Part shown: one piece after another, positions 11,335 through 18,441 of the stretch
How the letters are laid out: every line of letters starts with the position of its first letter
How positions within the stretch are numbered: the first letter of the stretch is position 1
Assembly: GCF_002160915.1 (NCBI RefSeq)
Contig: NZ_NFLM01000003.1
Coordinates: forward strand, 102,022-166,021
DNA: 64,000 nt
Reading direction: 5' to 3'
Source: Faecalibacterium sp. An121
Lineage (GTDB): Bacteria > Bacillota > Clostridia > Oscillospirales > Ruminococcaceae
Made by a program: the position numbers and the translations under genes
Notes under the pieces: generated by a model
Told to the model about the DNA's origin: nothing
The model's input: the letters and a program-made list of their open reading frames with translations, nothing else
Databases searched by the model: none

Positions 11335-11625
11335 ATGTCGATGGAAAAACAGGCCGCCCGCCCCGCGGAAGCCGAGCCCCACACCCTGATCCTGGAGCAG
11401 CGGTCCAGCCTGACGGTGACGGGGGTGCGCCGGGTGATCCGGTGCGACCCGGACAGCGCGGCCCTAGAGACAGGGGACTGCGTGCTGAACCTTTCGGGGG
11501 CGCAGCTCAGCGTCACCGCTCTGGACCTAGACCGGGGCGAGGCCAGGCTTTCGGGGCGGATCGATGCGCTGGAATACACCGAGGCCCGGACCCCAGGCGG
11601 CTTTCTGCGCCGCCTGACCCGCTGA
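11335..11625 (+). CDS. yabP: sporulation protein YabP
   Basis: A 96-aa YabP/YqfC-family protein: the beta-rich segment LTVTGVRRVIRCDPDSAAL followed by GDCVLNLSGAQLSVTALDLDRGE matches the family layout. In B. subtilis it is made in the mother cell. GCGGAGGGG precedes the start. It overlaps yabQ by 1 nt (TGATG), so the two are coupled. Exact molecular role unknown. Confidence 0.85.
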   Translation: MSMEKQAARPAEAEPHTLILEQRSSLTVTGVRRVIRCDPDSAALETGDCVLNLSGAQLSVTALDLDRGEARLSGRIDALEYTEARTPGGFLRRLTR

Positions 11626-12074
11626 TGGCCCCGGTCCTGGCCCCCTGGCAGGCCGGGTGGGATCTGGCCTGCTGCCTGTACCTGGGCGGCCTGGTGGGGG
11701 CTCTGCGCGCGGTGGCCCCCGGCCGGGGCAGGGGGGCTTTTCTGCCCGATATGGCCCTGGTGGGGATGCTGCTGCTGTTTTTGCAGAGCTATGCCGCCGG
11801 TTACAGCCAGGCGGGCAGCCTGCGCTGGTACATGGTGGCCGGAGGGGCTGCGGGAGTCCTGGCCGCCCAAAGCCTGCTGGGGCCTCTGGCTGCAAGGGTT
11901 TGGCGTGTGGTGCTGTGGCCCTGGCGGGCTGCGGTGAAGCGGACGCGGCCGGCGCTGCGGGCAGCCCGGGCCGCTCTGGCGGCCCGCCGCAAAACGAAAC
12001 CGGCCCGCGCAGCAAAAAATCCCAAAAAGAGCTTGCAAAATACCGCGCACCTGTTGTATAATTCAAACGTATAA
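11625..12074 (+). CDS. yabQ: spore cortex membrane protein YabQ
   Basis: A 149-aa protein with several hydrophobic segments in the first 95 residues, then a very basic Ala/Arg/Lys-rich tail. The ORF is shifted one frame from yabP and begins at the overlapping ATG. YabQ is required for spore cortex formation in B. subtilis and localises to the forespore membrane. Identification rests on position between yabP and divIC plus the membrane-then-basic layout; sequence similarity to B. subtilis YabQ looks low, as is usual. Confidence 0.75.
   Translation: MAPVLAPWQAGWDLACCLYLGGLVGALRAVAPGRGRGAFLPDMALVGMLLLFLQSYAAGYSQAGSLRWYMVAGGAAGVLAAQSLLGPLAARVWRVVLWPWRAAVKRTRPALRAARAALAARRKTKPARAAKNPKKSLQNTAHLLYNSNV
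12033..12062 (+). promoter_or_regulatory. sigma-A promoter for divIC
   Basis: TTGCAA at 12033 and TATAAT at 12057 with an 18-nt spacer, inside the end of yabQ and about 60 nt ahead of divIC. It would let the vegetative division gene be expressed independently of the sporulation genes upstream. Confidence 0.7.
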
Positions 12075-12120
12075 CGAATCGGTTGTACGCGGTTTTATCC
12101 ATGGAACGGAGGCGGGCGAA

Positions 12121-12417
12121 ATGGCGCGGACCCGTAAAAAGTCAAAGACCCTGTGGTGGGGCGTCACCAGGCTGTTTTTTGTGCTGCTGCTGCTGAGCAT
12201 GCTGGCGGCTTACATTTCCAATCAGGTGACCATCAGCTCCAAACAGGCCGAGCTGGACGCACTGAACGATCAGATCGCCCAGCAGCAGGCCGAGAACGAG
12301 GAGCTGGAGCGGATCCTCAGCGGCGACCCCGACGAGGTGGCCGAGTGGATCGCCCGGGACTCTTACGGCTATGCGGCGCCCAACGAGCGGATCATCGTGG
12401 ATATATCGGGCAACTGA
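12121..12417 (+). CDS. divIC: septum formation initiator DivIC (FtsB-like)
   Basis: A 98-aa bitopic protein: short basic cytoplasmic end, one transmembrane helix (about 13-34) and an extracytoplasmic coiled coil (SKQAELDALNDQIAQQQAEN) ending in a small beta-like segment. FtsB/DivIC proteins form the FtsL-DivIC-DivIB complex of the divisome. Located as in B. subtilis between yabQ and yabR. Confidence 0.88.
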   Translation: MARTRKKSKTLWWGVTRLFFVLLLLSMLAAYISNQVTISSKQAELDALNDQIAQQQAENEELERILSGDPDEVAEWIARDSYGYAAPNERIIVDISGN

Positions 12418-12496
12418 GGCGACTGTTTGCGGCGGGCCGCTTTTGCGGGTTGCGGGCGGCCCGGAAGATTCCAGGGCAGAAGAAAGGGTATGAGCT

Positions 12497-13003
12497 TTGA
12501 TAGAGGTTGGTAATATTTTCGAAGGCCGGGTCACCGGCATCAAGCCGTTTGGCGCTTTTGTGGCCCTTCCGGAAGGACGGGTGGGCATGGTGCACATTTC
12601 GGAGGTGTCCAACTCCTTTGTGCAGGATATCGCCGCAGTGCTGCATGAAGGGGAGACCGTCAAGGTCAAGGTGATCAACGTTTCCCCCGAGGGCAAGATC
12701 GCCCTGTCCATCAAGCAGCTGCTGCCTGCGCCCGAGCGCCCCGCCCGGGAAGGCGGCCGCGGCGGCCGGCCGGCAGGGTCCAAAGAAGGCCGGGGCGGTG
12801 GCCGCGGCCCCCGGCGTCCCAAAGAGGACGGACCCCGGGTATGGCAGCCCAAGCCGCCGGCCAGGAGCGATAACCTCTCCTTTGAGGATATGATGAGCCG
12901 CTTCAAGAGCCAGAGCGAGGCCAAGCTGGCCGACCTGGACCATGAGTCGGGCGGACGCCGGGGCGGGTATGCCTCCCGCGGGCGCCGGGGCGGCGGCCGC
13001 TGA
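12497..13003 (+). CDS. yabR: S1 RNA-binding domain protein (YabR-like) with Arg/Gly-rich tail
   Basis: One N-terminal S1 domain (residues 1-75: GNIFEGRVTGIKPFGAFVAL, GMVHISEVS, KVKVINVSPEGKIALS) followed by a low-complexity RG/RGG-rich segment, a short acidic helix (SFEDMMSRFKSQSEAKLADL) and a second RG-rich end. The start is TTG at 12497 with AAAGGG upstream; no ATG gives the full S1 fold. YabR is the conserved gene after divIC. The tail suggests additional RNA or ribosome contacts (inference). Confidence 0.85.
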   Translation: MIEVGNIFEGRVTGIKPFGAFVALPEGRVGMVHISEVSNSFVQDIAAVLHEGETVKVKVINVSPEGKIALSIKQLLPAPERPAREGGRGGRPAGSKEGRGGGRGPRRPKEDGPRVWQPKPPARSDNLSFEDMMSRFKSQSEAKLADLDHESGGRRGGYASRGRRGGGR

Positions 13004-13030
13004 GCGCCTTTTTGCCAGAACCGAACCAGG

Positions 13031-13073
13031 AAACACCGGGCCTGCCCCACAGTCAGGGGGCGGGCCTGTTTTG
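13031..13073 (+). terminator. intrinsic terminator after yabR
   Basis: GGGCCTGCCCC pairs, with one wobble, to GGGGCGGGCC and is followed by TGTTTTG; just upstream of the methyltransferase gene. Confidence 0.6.
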
Positions 13074-13099
13074 CTGTGATAAAAAGAAAGGATATGAGT

Positions 13100-14305
13100 A
13101 TGCCTGCAACCTTTGAATTGATCGCACCCTGCTTTTTCGGCTGCGAATCCACCGCCGGCTTCGAGCTGCGGCGGCTGGGCGCGGAGGACCTGCGGGTCAC
13201 CGACGGGCGGCTGACCTTCCGGGGCGGCGCCGACCTGATCGCCGCAGCCAACCTCAATCTGCGCACGGTGGAACGGGTGCTGCTGCTGCTGGCCAGCTAT
13301 CGGGCCGATACCTTTGACGAGCTGTTTGACGGGGTGTACGCCATCCCCTGGGAGGAGCTGCTGCCTGCCGACGCGGCCTTCCCGGTGAAGGGCTCCTCTT
13401 TGAACAGCAAGCTGTCCAGCGTGCCCGCCTGCCAGAGCATCATCAAAAAGGCCATCGTCAAGCGGCTGATGCGGGGCCACCGCACCTCGGTGCTGCCCGA
13501 GACAGGCAGCGAATACCGGGTGCAGTTTCTGCTGCGGAAGGACCAGTGTGAGATCATGCTGGATACCAGCGGCGAGGGCCTGCACAAGCGCGGTTACCGC
13601 CGCAACGCCATGGAGGCCCCGCTGCGGGAAACACTGGCCGCCACCATCGCCGACCTGGGCCGGGTGCGCCGGGACAGCCTGGTGGAGGACCCCTTCTGCG
13701 GCAGCGGCACGCTGGTGATCGAAGCGGCCCAGAAGGCGCTGAACATTGCGCCGGGCCTGCACCGCCGGTTTGCGGCAGAGCATTACAGCTTTGTGCCCGC
13801 CCAGGTGTGGGCACGGCAGCGGCAGAAAGCCCTGGAGGAGATCAAGCAGGACGCGGCCTTTGAGGGGTACGGTTACGACATCGACCCCGCCGCCATCCAG
13901 CTGGCCCAGGCCAATGCCCGTCTGGCCGGCGTGGACAAGCGCTGCCGCTTTGAGGTGGCGGATGTGGCCGGGTTTGCCCCCCGGCCCCAGGCCATCGTGC
14001 TGACCAACCCGCCCTATGGGGAGCGGATGAGCACCATCGACGGGGCGGCCCGCCTGGCCAGGACCTTTGGCCGCCAGATGGAAGCGAACCCCTGCGCCGG
14101 GGTGTATGTCATCACGGCGGATATGGAGTTCGAGGCCCACTATGGCCGCCGCGCCACCAAGCGCCGCAAGATGTACAACGGCATGATCCCTTGCCAGGTC
14201 TATATGTATTACGATGCACCCGCAGCCAAAACGGCCCGTCCCATGCCCAAAGAGGGCTTTGACGGCCGCCGGGCCCGCCCCAAAGGGCAGGAACAGGACC
14301 GCTGA
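13100..14305 (+). CDS. THUMP-domain class I RNA methyltransferase (RlmL/YpsC-like)
   Basis: An N-terminal THUMP domain (about 1-160) is followed by a Rossmann methyltransferase domain with SAM motif DPFCGSGTLVIEA and the catalytic NPPYGER motif (N-P-P-Y) typical of guanine N2-methyltransferases. It resembles the N-terminal half of E. coli RlmL (23S rRNA m2G2445). The ATG at 13100 is chosen because GAAAGGA lies 8 nt upstream; ATG 13094 and GTG 13076 are too close to or before the SD. The C-terminus has a short basic extension. Confidence 0.9.
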   Translation: MPATFELIAPCFFGCESTAGFELRRLGAEDLRVTDGRLTFRGGADLIAAANLNLRTVERVLLLLASYRADTFDELFDGVYAIPWEELLPADAAFPVKGSSLNSKLSSVPACQSIIKKAIVKRLMRGHRTSVLPETGSEYRVQFLLRKDQCEIMLDTSGEGLHKRGYRRNAMEAPLRETLAATIADLGRVRRDSLVEDPFCGSGTLVIEAAQKALNIAPGLHRRFAAEHYSFVPAQVWARQRQKALEEIKQDAAFEGYGYDIDPAAIQLAQANARLAGVDKRCRFEVADVAGFAPRPQAIVLTNPPYGERMSTIDGAARLARTFGRQMEANPCAGVYVITADMEFEAHYGRRATKRRKMYNGMIPCQVYMYYDAPAAKTARPMPKEGFDGRRARPKGQEQDR

Positions 14306-14315
14306 GGGTACAGAT

Positions 14316-14347
14316 GGGGGCGCTGCGGGCCGCAGACGCCCCCTTTT
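14316..14347 (+). terminator. intrinsic terminator after the methyltransferase gene
   Basis: GGGGGCG-CTGCGG pairs with CCGCAG-CGCCCCC around a 4-nt loop and runs into TTTTCT. Confidence 0.85.
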
Positions 14348-14776
14348 CTCACCGCAGGGCGGGCTTTCCGGGTGCGGGCCGTGCCGCTTTTTGGGAGAAA
14401 AGGGCCTTCCAGATACCTGTTTGAGAGAAATGATATTGAAAAACGCCTAACAATGAGCCAAGAAACTGATATGCAAGAGAATGACGTCCATACATCAAAA
14501 AGCGGGTCGTTTCAGCAGGCGGACGGAATCTTTTCAGGGACAAATGGAAAGAGTTTTCAAATAGGAATTGCATCTGAAGGCAAAATCGATTATACTAGGA
14601 ACGATAAGCGGCTGCTGCGGCCCGCAGGACGCCGGCCCGGCGCCCGGCGGCCTGTTTTTTGGGAGCTGCAGGGGCACAGCAGACAGACGGGGCAAAGCCC
14701 GCCCGGGAAAGAAAGGCGCGGCAGAAGCTTCAAATGCGCCCCGGGCGGGCATATAGTATAATGGAGGCGGTGGGCC
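14348..14776. other. intergenic region with promoter and nested hairpins
   Basis: No convincing gene. The part from 14400 to 14600 is less GC-rich than its surroundings and ends in a good promoter (listed separately). Downstream are a GC-rich hairpin followed by a T run (around 14630-14662) and a perfect 10-bp inverted repeat (GCCCGCCCGG / CCGGGCGGGC, about 14697-14751). The transcript leader of about 180 nt is therefore strongly structured and could carry an attenuator. A small open frame at 14372-14761 has no RBS and looks non-coding. Confidence 0.6.
14568..14596 (+). promoter_or_regulatory. sigma-A promoter upstream of the DUF5685-like gene
   Basis: TTGCAT at 14568 and TATACT at 14591, spacer 17 nt. 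Confidence 0.7.
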
Positions 14777-15655
14777 ATGATAACAGGTAGACTCCACCCA
14801 TATCTGCCGGAGCTTTCCATCCGGGATTATAATACCTATCTGCGCTATTCGCGCGGCGTGAGCTATCAGCTGTATCTGGATTACGGCCTGTTTTCCTATG
14901 GGATACTGCCCCACAAAGGGAGCGGCGCGCTGGCGCTGCTGGCCGACAGCCTGGCGGGCCGGCAGGCCACCTGCCGCACCGTGCGGATGCCTGGCAGCCT
15001 GGCCCGGGTGCCGGTGATGTGCCAGACCCGAGGCATCGCTCTGGCGGCCCAGATCGAGGTGCTGATGAGCTGGCACCGGCTGCAGGACCGCCGCAATGAG
15101 GAACTGCCCTTCCGTCAGCGGGTGCAGCGGATGGCCCAGAAGGTGATGCTGATCCGGGCTTACCGCAAAGCGGCGCTGGAAGAACCCGCCCTGGAGCGGA
15201 TCTTCTGCCAGCAGAAAGCCCAGGCGGCCGCCCAGCAGCAGCTGCGGGGCCAGAACTATGCGGTGGCGTCGGAGCCCATGAGCAACGTATATGGCGCGCT
15301 GTTCTCGGTGCTGGCCCCCGACGACCCGGTCCAGCGCAAGAATATGCGGTACATCGGCAGCTGCATCGGCAAGGCGTTCTACCTGCTGGATAAGGCGGAC
15401 CGCCACGACCAGGACCGGAAAGAGGACCGCTACAACGTTTTTCTGGCCAACGGGCTGAGCAGGGAGGCTGCCCAGGAGAATGCCCGCCGCCAGGCCATTG
15501 CCTCCATCAACGACCTGTCCCGCGTCTATACTTTAATGGATATCAAACTGAACCGCACCCTGCTGGACAACATCATGATCCTGGGGCTGCGGGACGTGGT
15601 AGACCCCCTGGAGCACGGGGCGTGGGACCTGAAATGGGAGCTGCCTTCCTCATGA
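14777..15655 (+). CDS. DUF5685-like protein of unknown function
   Basis: A 292-aa soluble, mostly helical protein. Its beginning (LHPYLPELSIRDYNTYLRYSRGVSYQLYLDYG) has the layout of DUF5685 proteins (small G-Y-x-x-P-x-x-P-E-L opening, then helices), but the CGLC-type cysteine pair I remember for that family is absent here. TATAAT-GGAGGCGG runs directly into the start region. It overlaps the next gene by 4 nt (ATGA), so it is coupled to a membrane protein. I do not assign a function. Confidence 0.7.
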   Translation: MITGRLHPYLPELSIRDYNTYLRYSRGVSYQLYLDYGLFSYGILPHKGSGALALLADSLAGRQATCRTVRMPGSLARVPVMCQTRGIALAAQIEVLMSWHRLQDRRNEELPFRQRVQRMAQKVMLIRAYRKAALEEPALERIFCQQKAQAAAQQQLRGQNYAVASEPMSNVYGALFSVLAPDDPVQRKNMRYIGSCIGKAFYLLDKADRHDQDRKEDRYNVFLANGLSREAAQENARRQAIASINDLSRVYTLMDIKLNRTLLDNIMILGLRDVVDPLEHGAWDLKWELPSS

Positions 15656-16206
15656 AACAGAACAAGAATCCAAGCTGGGCGGTGGCTCTGTGCGGGATGG
15701 CGGTGGCCTTCTCGGTGGTGCTGATGCTCCTGGGCGCCATCCTGCCGGTGGCTATGTTCATCGCCCCCGCCCTCGGGGGCATTTTGATCGCTGTGGTCCA
15801 GGCGGAGTGCGGCGCACGCCCGGCCTGGACGGCCTACGCAGCCGCCAGCGTGCTGGGGGTGCTGCTGGTGCCCGACAAGGAGACGGCCCTGTTCTTTGTG
15901 GCTCTGCTGGGCTATTACCCCCTGGTCAAGCCGTGGTTCGACCGGCTGCGGCCCGCCGTGCTGCGGGTGGGGGCCAAACTGCTGCTGTGCAATGGGGCGG
16001 TGGCGGTGCTGTATGGGGTGCTGCTGCTGTTGTTCCCCGTGGCGGAGTCGGAGGCGCTGGAGACCGCCGCCCTGGTGCTGGGCGCGGTGACCCTGCTGAT
16101 CGGCAATGTGGCCTTTTTGCTGCTGGACCGGGCCCTGGCCAACCTGATGCGCGTGTATAAGCTGCTGTGGCAGCCCCGGCTGCACCGGATGCTGGGCCGC
16201 CGCTGA
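15652..16206 (+). CDS. integral membrane protein, ECF S-component-like
   Basis: A 184-aa protein with five to six hydrophobic helices and few charges. The arrangement (helical bundle, short C-terminal basic tail) and the segment GAILPVAMFIAPALGGILIAVV resemble clostridial proteins annotated as ECF-transporter S components or TrpP-like. The substrate is unknown and no ECF ATPase lies nearby. The start overlaps the preceding gene's stop (ATGA). Confidence 0.65.
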   Translation: MKQNKNPSWAVALCGMAVAFSVVLMLLGAILPVAMFIAPALGGILIAVVQAECGARPAWTAYAAASVLGVLLVPDKETALFFVALLGYYPLVKPWFDRLRPAVLRVGAKLLLCNGAVAVLYGVLLLLFPVAESEALETAALVLGAVTLLIGNVAFLLLDRALANLMRVYKLLWQPRLHRMLGRR

Positions 16207-16254
16207 GCAGTTCCAAAGATGAGATCGAAAGGTGGGATGCCCGCTATATCGTTG

Positions 16255-16435
16255 ACGCCAAGCGCCGGGCCACACGGGTGACAGCCGTGAGGGTGACGAG
16301 GAGAAGGATCATCGAAAGATTCGGCGGATGTTCTTCCGGCTGATGGCTCACCAGCCGATAGAGAAGGGCAAAAAACGGCAGTAATACCGCAACAGATCCC
16401 TTTAAAAGGAAGCCATGCTGTAAAAAGAAGTTCAC
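16255..16435 (+). ncRNA. glmS ribozyme (glucosamine-6-phosphate-activated self-cleaving riboswitch)
   Basis: The leader of glmS contains the ribozyme core: AGCGCC at 16261-16266 (expected cleavage between A16261 and G16262), then GGTGACGAGGAGAAGGATCA, TCGAAAGATTCGGCGGATGT and TCTTCCGGCTGATGG. The P3/P4 region continues to CCATGCTGTAAAAAGAAG. When GlcN6P binds, the RNA cleaves itself and the downstream glmS mRNA is degraded, giving product feedback. Boundaries are approximate. Confidence 0.93.
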
Positions 16436-16512
16436 CGGGCGGCCGTCTGTGCCGCCCCGCGAGGCTGAGCGGCCCTGCAAGAAGGCGCTGCCGGCATGGA
16501 GGTATTTTGCTT

Positions 16513-18342
16513 ATGTGTGGAATCGTAGGCTATGTGGGCGCCCGCTGCGCCCAGGATGTGCTGCTGGACGGTCTGACCAAACTGGAGTATCGCGGATACG
16601 ACTCGGCAGGGGTGGCCCTGGCCGCAGGGGACTCCATCCGGGTCATCAAGACCAAAGGGAGGCTGACCGCCCTCAGGGCCTGCCTGGAGCAGGCCACCGC
16701 CCAGGGGTTGCCGGTCTGCCATTGCGGCATCGGGCATACCCGGTGGGCCACCCACGGGGAGCCCAGCGACGTGAACAGCCATCCCCACTCCACCCCCTAT
16801 GTGAGCATCGTCCACAACGGCATCATTGAGAATTATGGGGCCCTGAAAGAGATGCTGCAGGCCAGGGGATACACCTTTGTCAGCGAGACCGATACCGAGG
16901 TGCTGGTCAAGCTGATCGACAGCTGCTACGAAGGGGAGCCCCTCAAGGCGCTGTCCCAGGCTTTGGCCCGGGTGCGGGGCAGCTATGCCCTGGCGGTGCT
17001 GTTCAAGGACTGGCCCGACACCCTGTTTGCGGTCCGCCGGGAAAGTCCCCTCATCGTGGGCTATGGGGAGGGGGAGAACTTCCTGGCATCGGATATCCCG
17101 GCCATCCTCAAGTATACCCGCAGTTACAGCGTGCTGGAGGAAGGGGACATGGCGGTGTGCCGGGCGGACGGCGTGGCCATCTATGACGAGTTCGGCCAGC
17201 CCGTCCAGCGGGAAAAGCTGACCGCCGATTGGGACATCGAGGCCGCAGAGAAGGGCGGCTATCCCCATTTTATGCTCAAGGAGATCCATGAGCAGCCCGC
17301 CGCCATCGCCGCCACCGTCAGCCCCCGGGTGGAGGCAGGGATGCCCGACCTGCGCATCCCGGACCTCAGCGACCAAAAGCTGGCCTCCATCCGGCGGGTG
17401 CACCTGGTGGGCTGCGGCACCGCCATGCACGCCGGCATGGTGGGGAAGGCCGCCATCGAAAAGCTGGCCCGCCTGCCCGCCGAGGTGGACATCGCCAGCG
17501 AGTTCCGCTACCGGGACCCCATCCTGAGCCCGGACGACCTGGTGATCATCATCAGTCAGTCGGGGGAGACCAGTGACACCCTGGCCGCCCTCAAGCTGGC
17601 CAGGAGCCGCGGGGTCCCGGTGCTGGCCATCGTCAATGTGGTGGGCAGCTCGATCGCCCGGGCGGCGGACTATGTGCTGTACACCTACGCCGGTCCCGAG
17701 ATCGCGGTGGCGTCCACCAAGGCGTATATGGTGCAGATGTGCGTGCTGTATCTGTTTGCCCTGCGTCTGGCCTATGCCCGTGGCCGGCTGACCGAGGAAC
17801 AGACCCGCAGCTACACCGCAAAATTGCAGCAGGCGCCCCAGATGGTGCGGGCCCGCCTGAATGACTGCGAGTATATCAAGTATCTGGCAAGCCTGTTTGT
17901 AAACACCCAGAGCTGCTTTTTCATTGGGCGGGGGTTCGACTACGCCCTGTCCCTGGAGGGCAGCCTGAAACTGAAAGAGATCAGCTATGTCCACTCGGAC
18001 GCCTACGCCGCCGGCGAGCTCAAGCACGGCACCATCAGCCTGGTGACCGACGGCGTGCCGGTCATCGCCCTGGCCACCCAGCGCAGCGTCTACGAAAAGA
18101 CCCTCTCCAACGCCAAGGAGACCAAGAGCCGCGGGGCAAGGGTGATCCTGTTCACCACAAAGGATGCGGCCGTGCCCGAGGGCATCGCCGACCATGTTGT
18201 CCGGCTGGAGGAGTATGAGGATGTCTTCATGCCCCTGCAGCTGATCGTCCCCTTGCAGCTGTTCGCCTACTATATGGCGGTGCTGCGGGGCTGCGACGTG
18301 GATAAACCCCGCAACCTGGCCAAGAGCGTGACGGTGGAATAA
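16513..18342 (+). CDS. glmS: glutamine-fructose-6-phosphate aminotransferase
   Basis: Makes glucosamine-6-phosphate from fructose-6-phosphate and glutamine, the first step to UDP-GlcNAc and peptidoglycan. The start is ATG 16513, not the upstream in-frame TTG, because mature GlmS needs the Cys of MCGIVGYVG as residue 2 (N-terminal nucleophile), and GGAGG lies 11 nt upstream. The glutaminase domain (RWATHGEPS, YRGYDSAG) is followed by two SIS isomerase domains (ISQSGETSDT) and the C-terminal KSVTVE. Length of 609 aa is typical. Controlled by the ribozyme upstream. Confidence 0.97.
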   Translation: MCGIVGYVGARCAQDVLLDGLTKLEYRGYDSAGVALAAGDSIRVIKTKGRLTALRACLEQATAQGLPVCHCGIGHTRWATHGEPSDVNSHPHSTPYVSIVHNGIIENYGALKEMLQARGYTFVSETDTEVLVKLIDSCYEGEPLKALSQALARVRGSYALAVLFKDWPDTLFAVRRESPLIVGYGEGENFLASDIPAILKYTRSYSVLEEGDMAVCRADGVAIYDEFGQPVQREKLTADWDIEAAEKGGYPHFMLKEIHEQPAAIAATVSPRVEAGMPDLRIPDLSDQKLASIRRVHLVGCGTAMHAGMVGKAAIEKLARLPAEVDIASEFRYRDPILSPDDLVIIISQSGETSDTLAALKLARSRGVPVLAIVNVVGSSIARAADYVLYTYAGPEIAVASTKAYMVQMCVLYLFALRLAYARGRLTEEQTRSYTAKLQQAPQMVRARLNDCEYIKYLASLFVNTQSCFFIGRGFDYALSLEGSLKLKEISYVHSDAYAAGELKHGTISLVTDGVPVIALATQRSVYEKTLSNAKETKSRGARVILFTTKDAAVPEGIADHVVRLEEYEDVFMPLQLIVPLQLFAYYMAVLRGCDVDKPRNLAKSVTVE

Positions 18343-18364
18343 GCGTCCCGCAAAACGACAGCAC

Positions 18365-18398
18365 AAAGGCCCGCCTCCTGTCAGGGAGACGGGCCTTT
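18365..18398 (+). terminator. intrinsic terminator between convergent glmS and the Big2-domain gene
   Basis: AAAGGCCCG-CCTCC pairs with GGGAG-CGGGCCTTT; the flanking A and T tracts make it usable from both strands. Confidence 0.85.
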
Positions 18399-18441
18399 AT
18401 GCGCAAAAGGGAAGGTAAGATTCTTTATTGGATGGCCTGCA

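Noticed and set aside
14372..14761. 129-codon open frame upstream of the DUF5685-like gene
   Set aside because: No RBS, crosses a promoter and inverted repeats, and its composition is unlike that of a protein.
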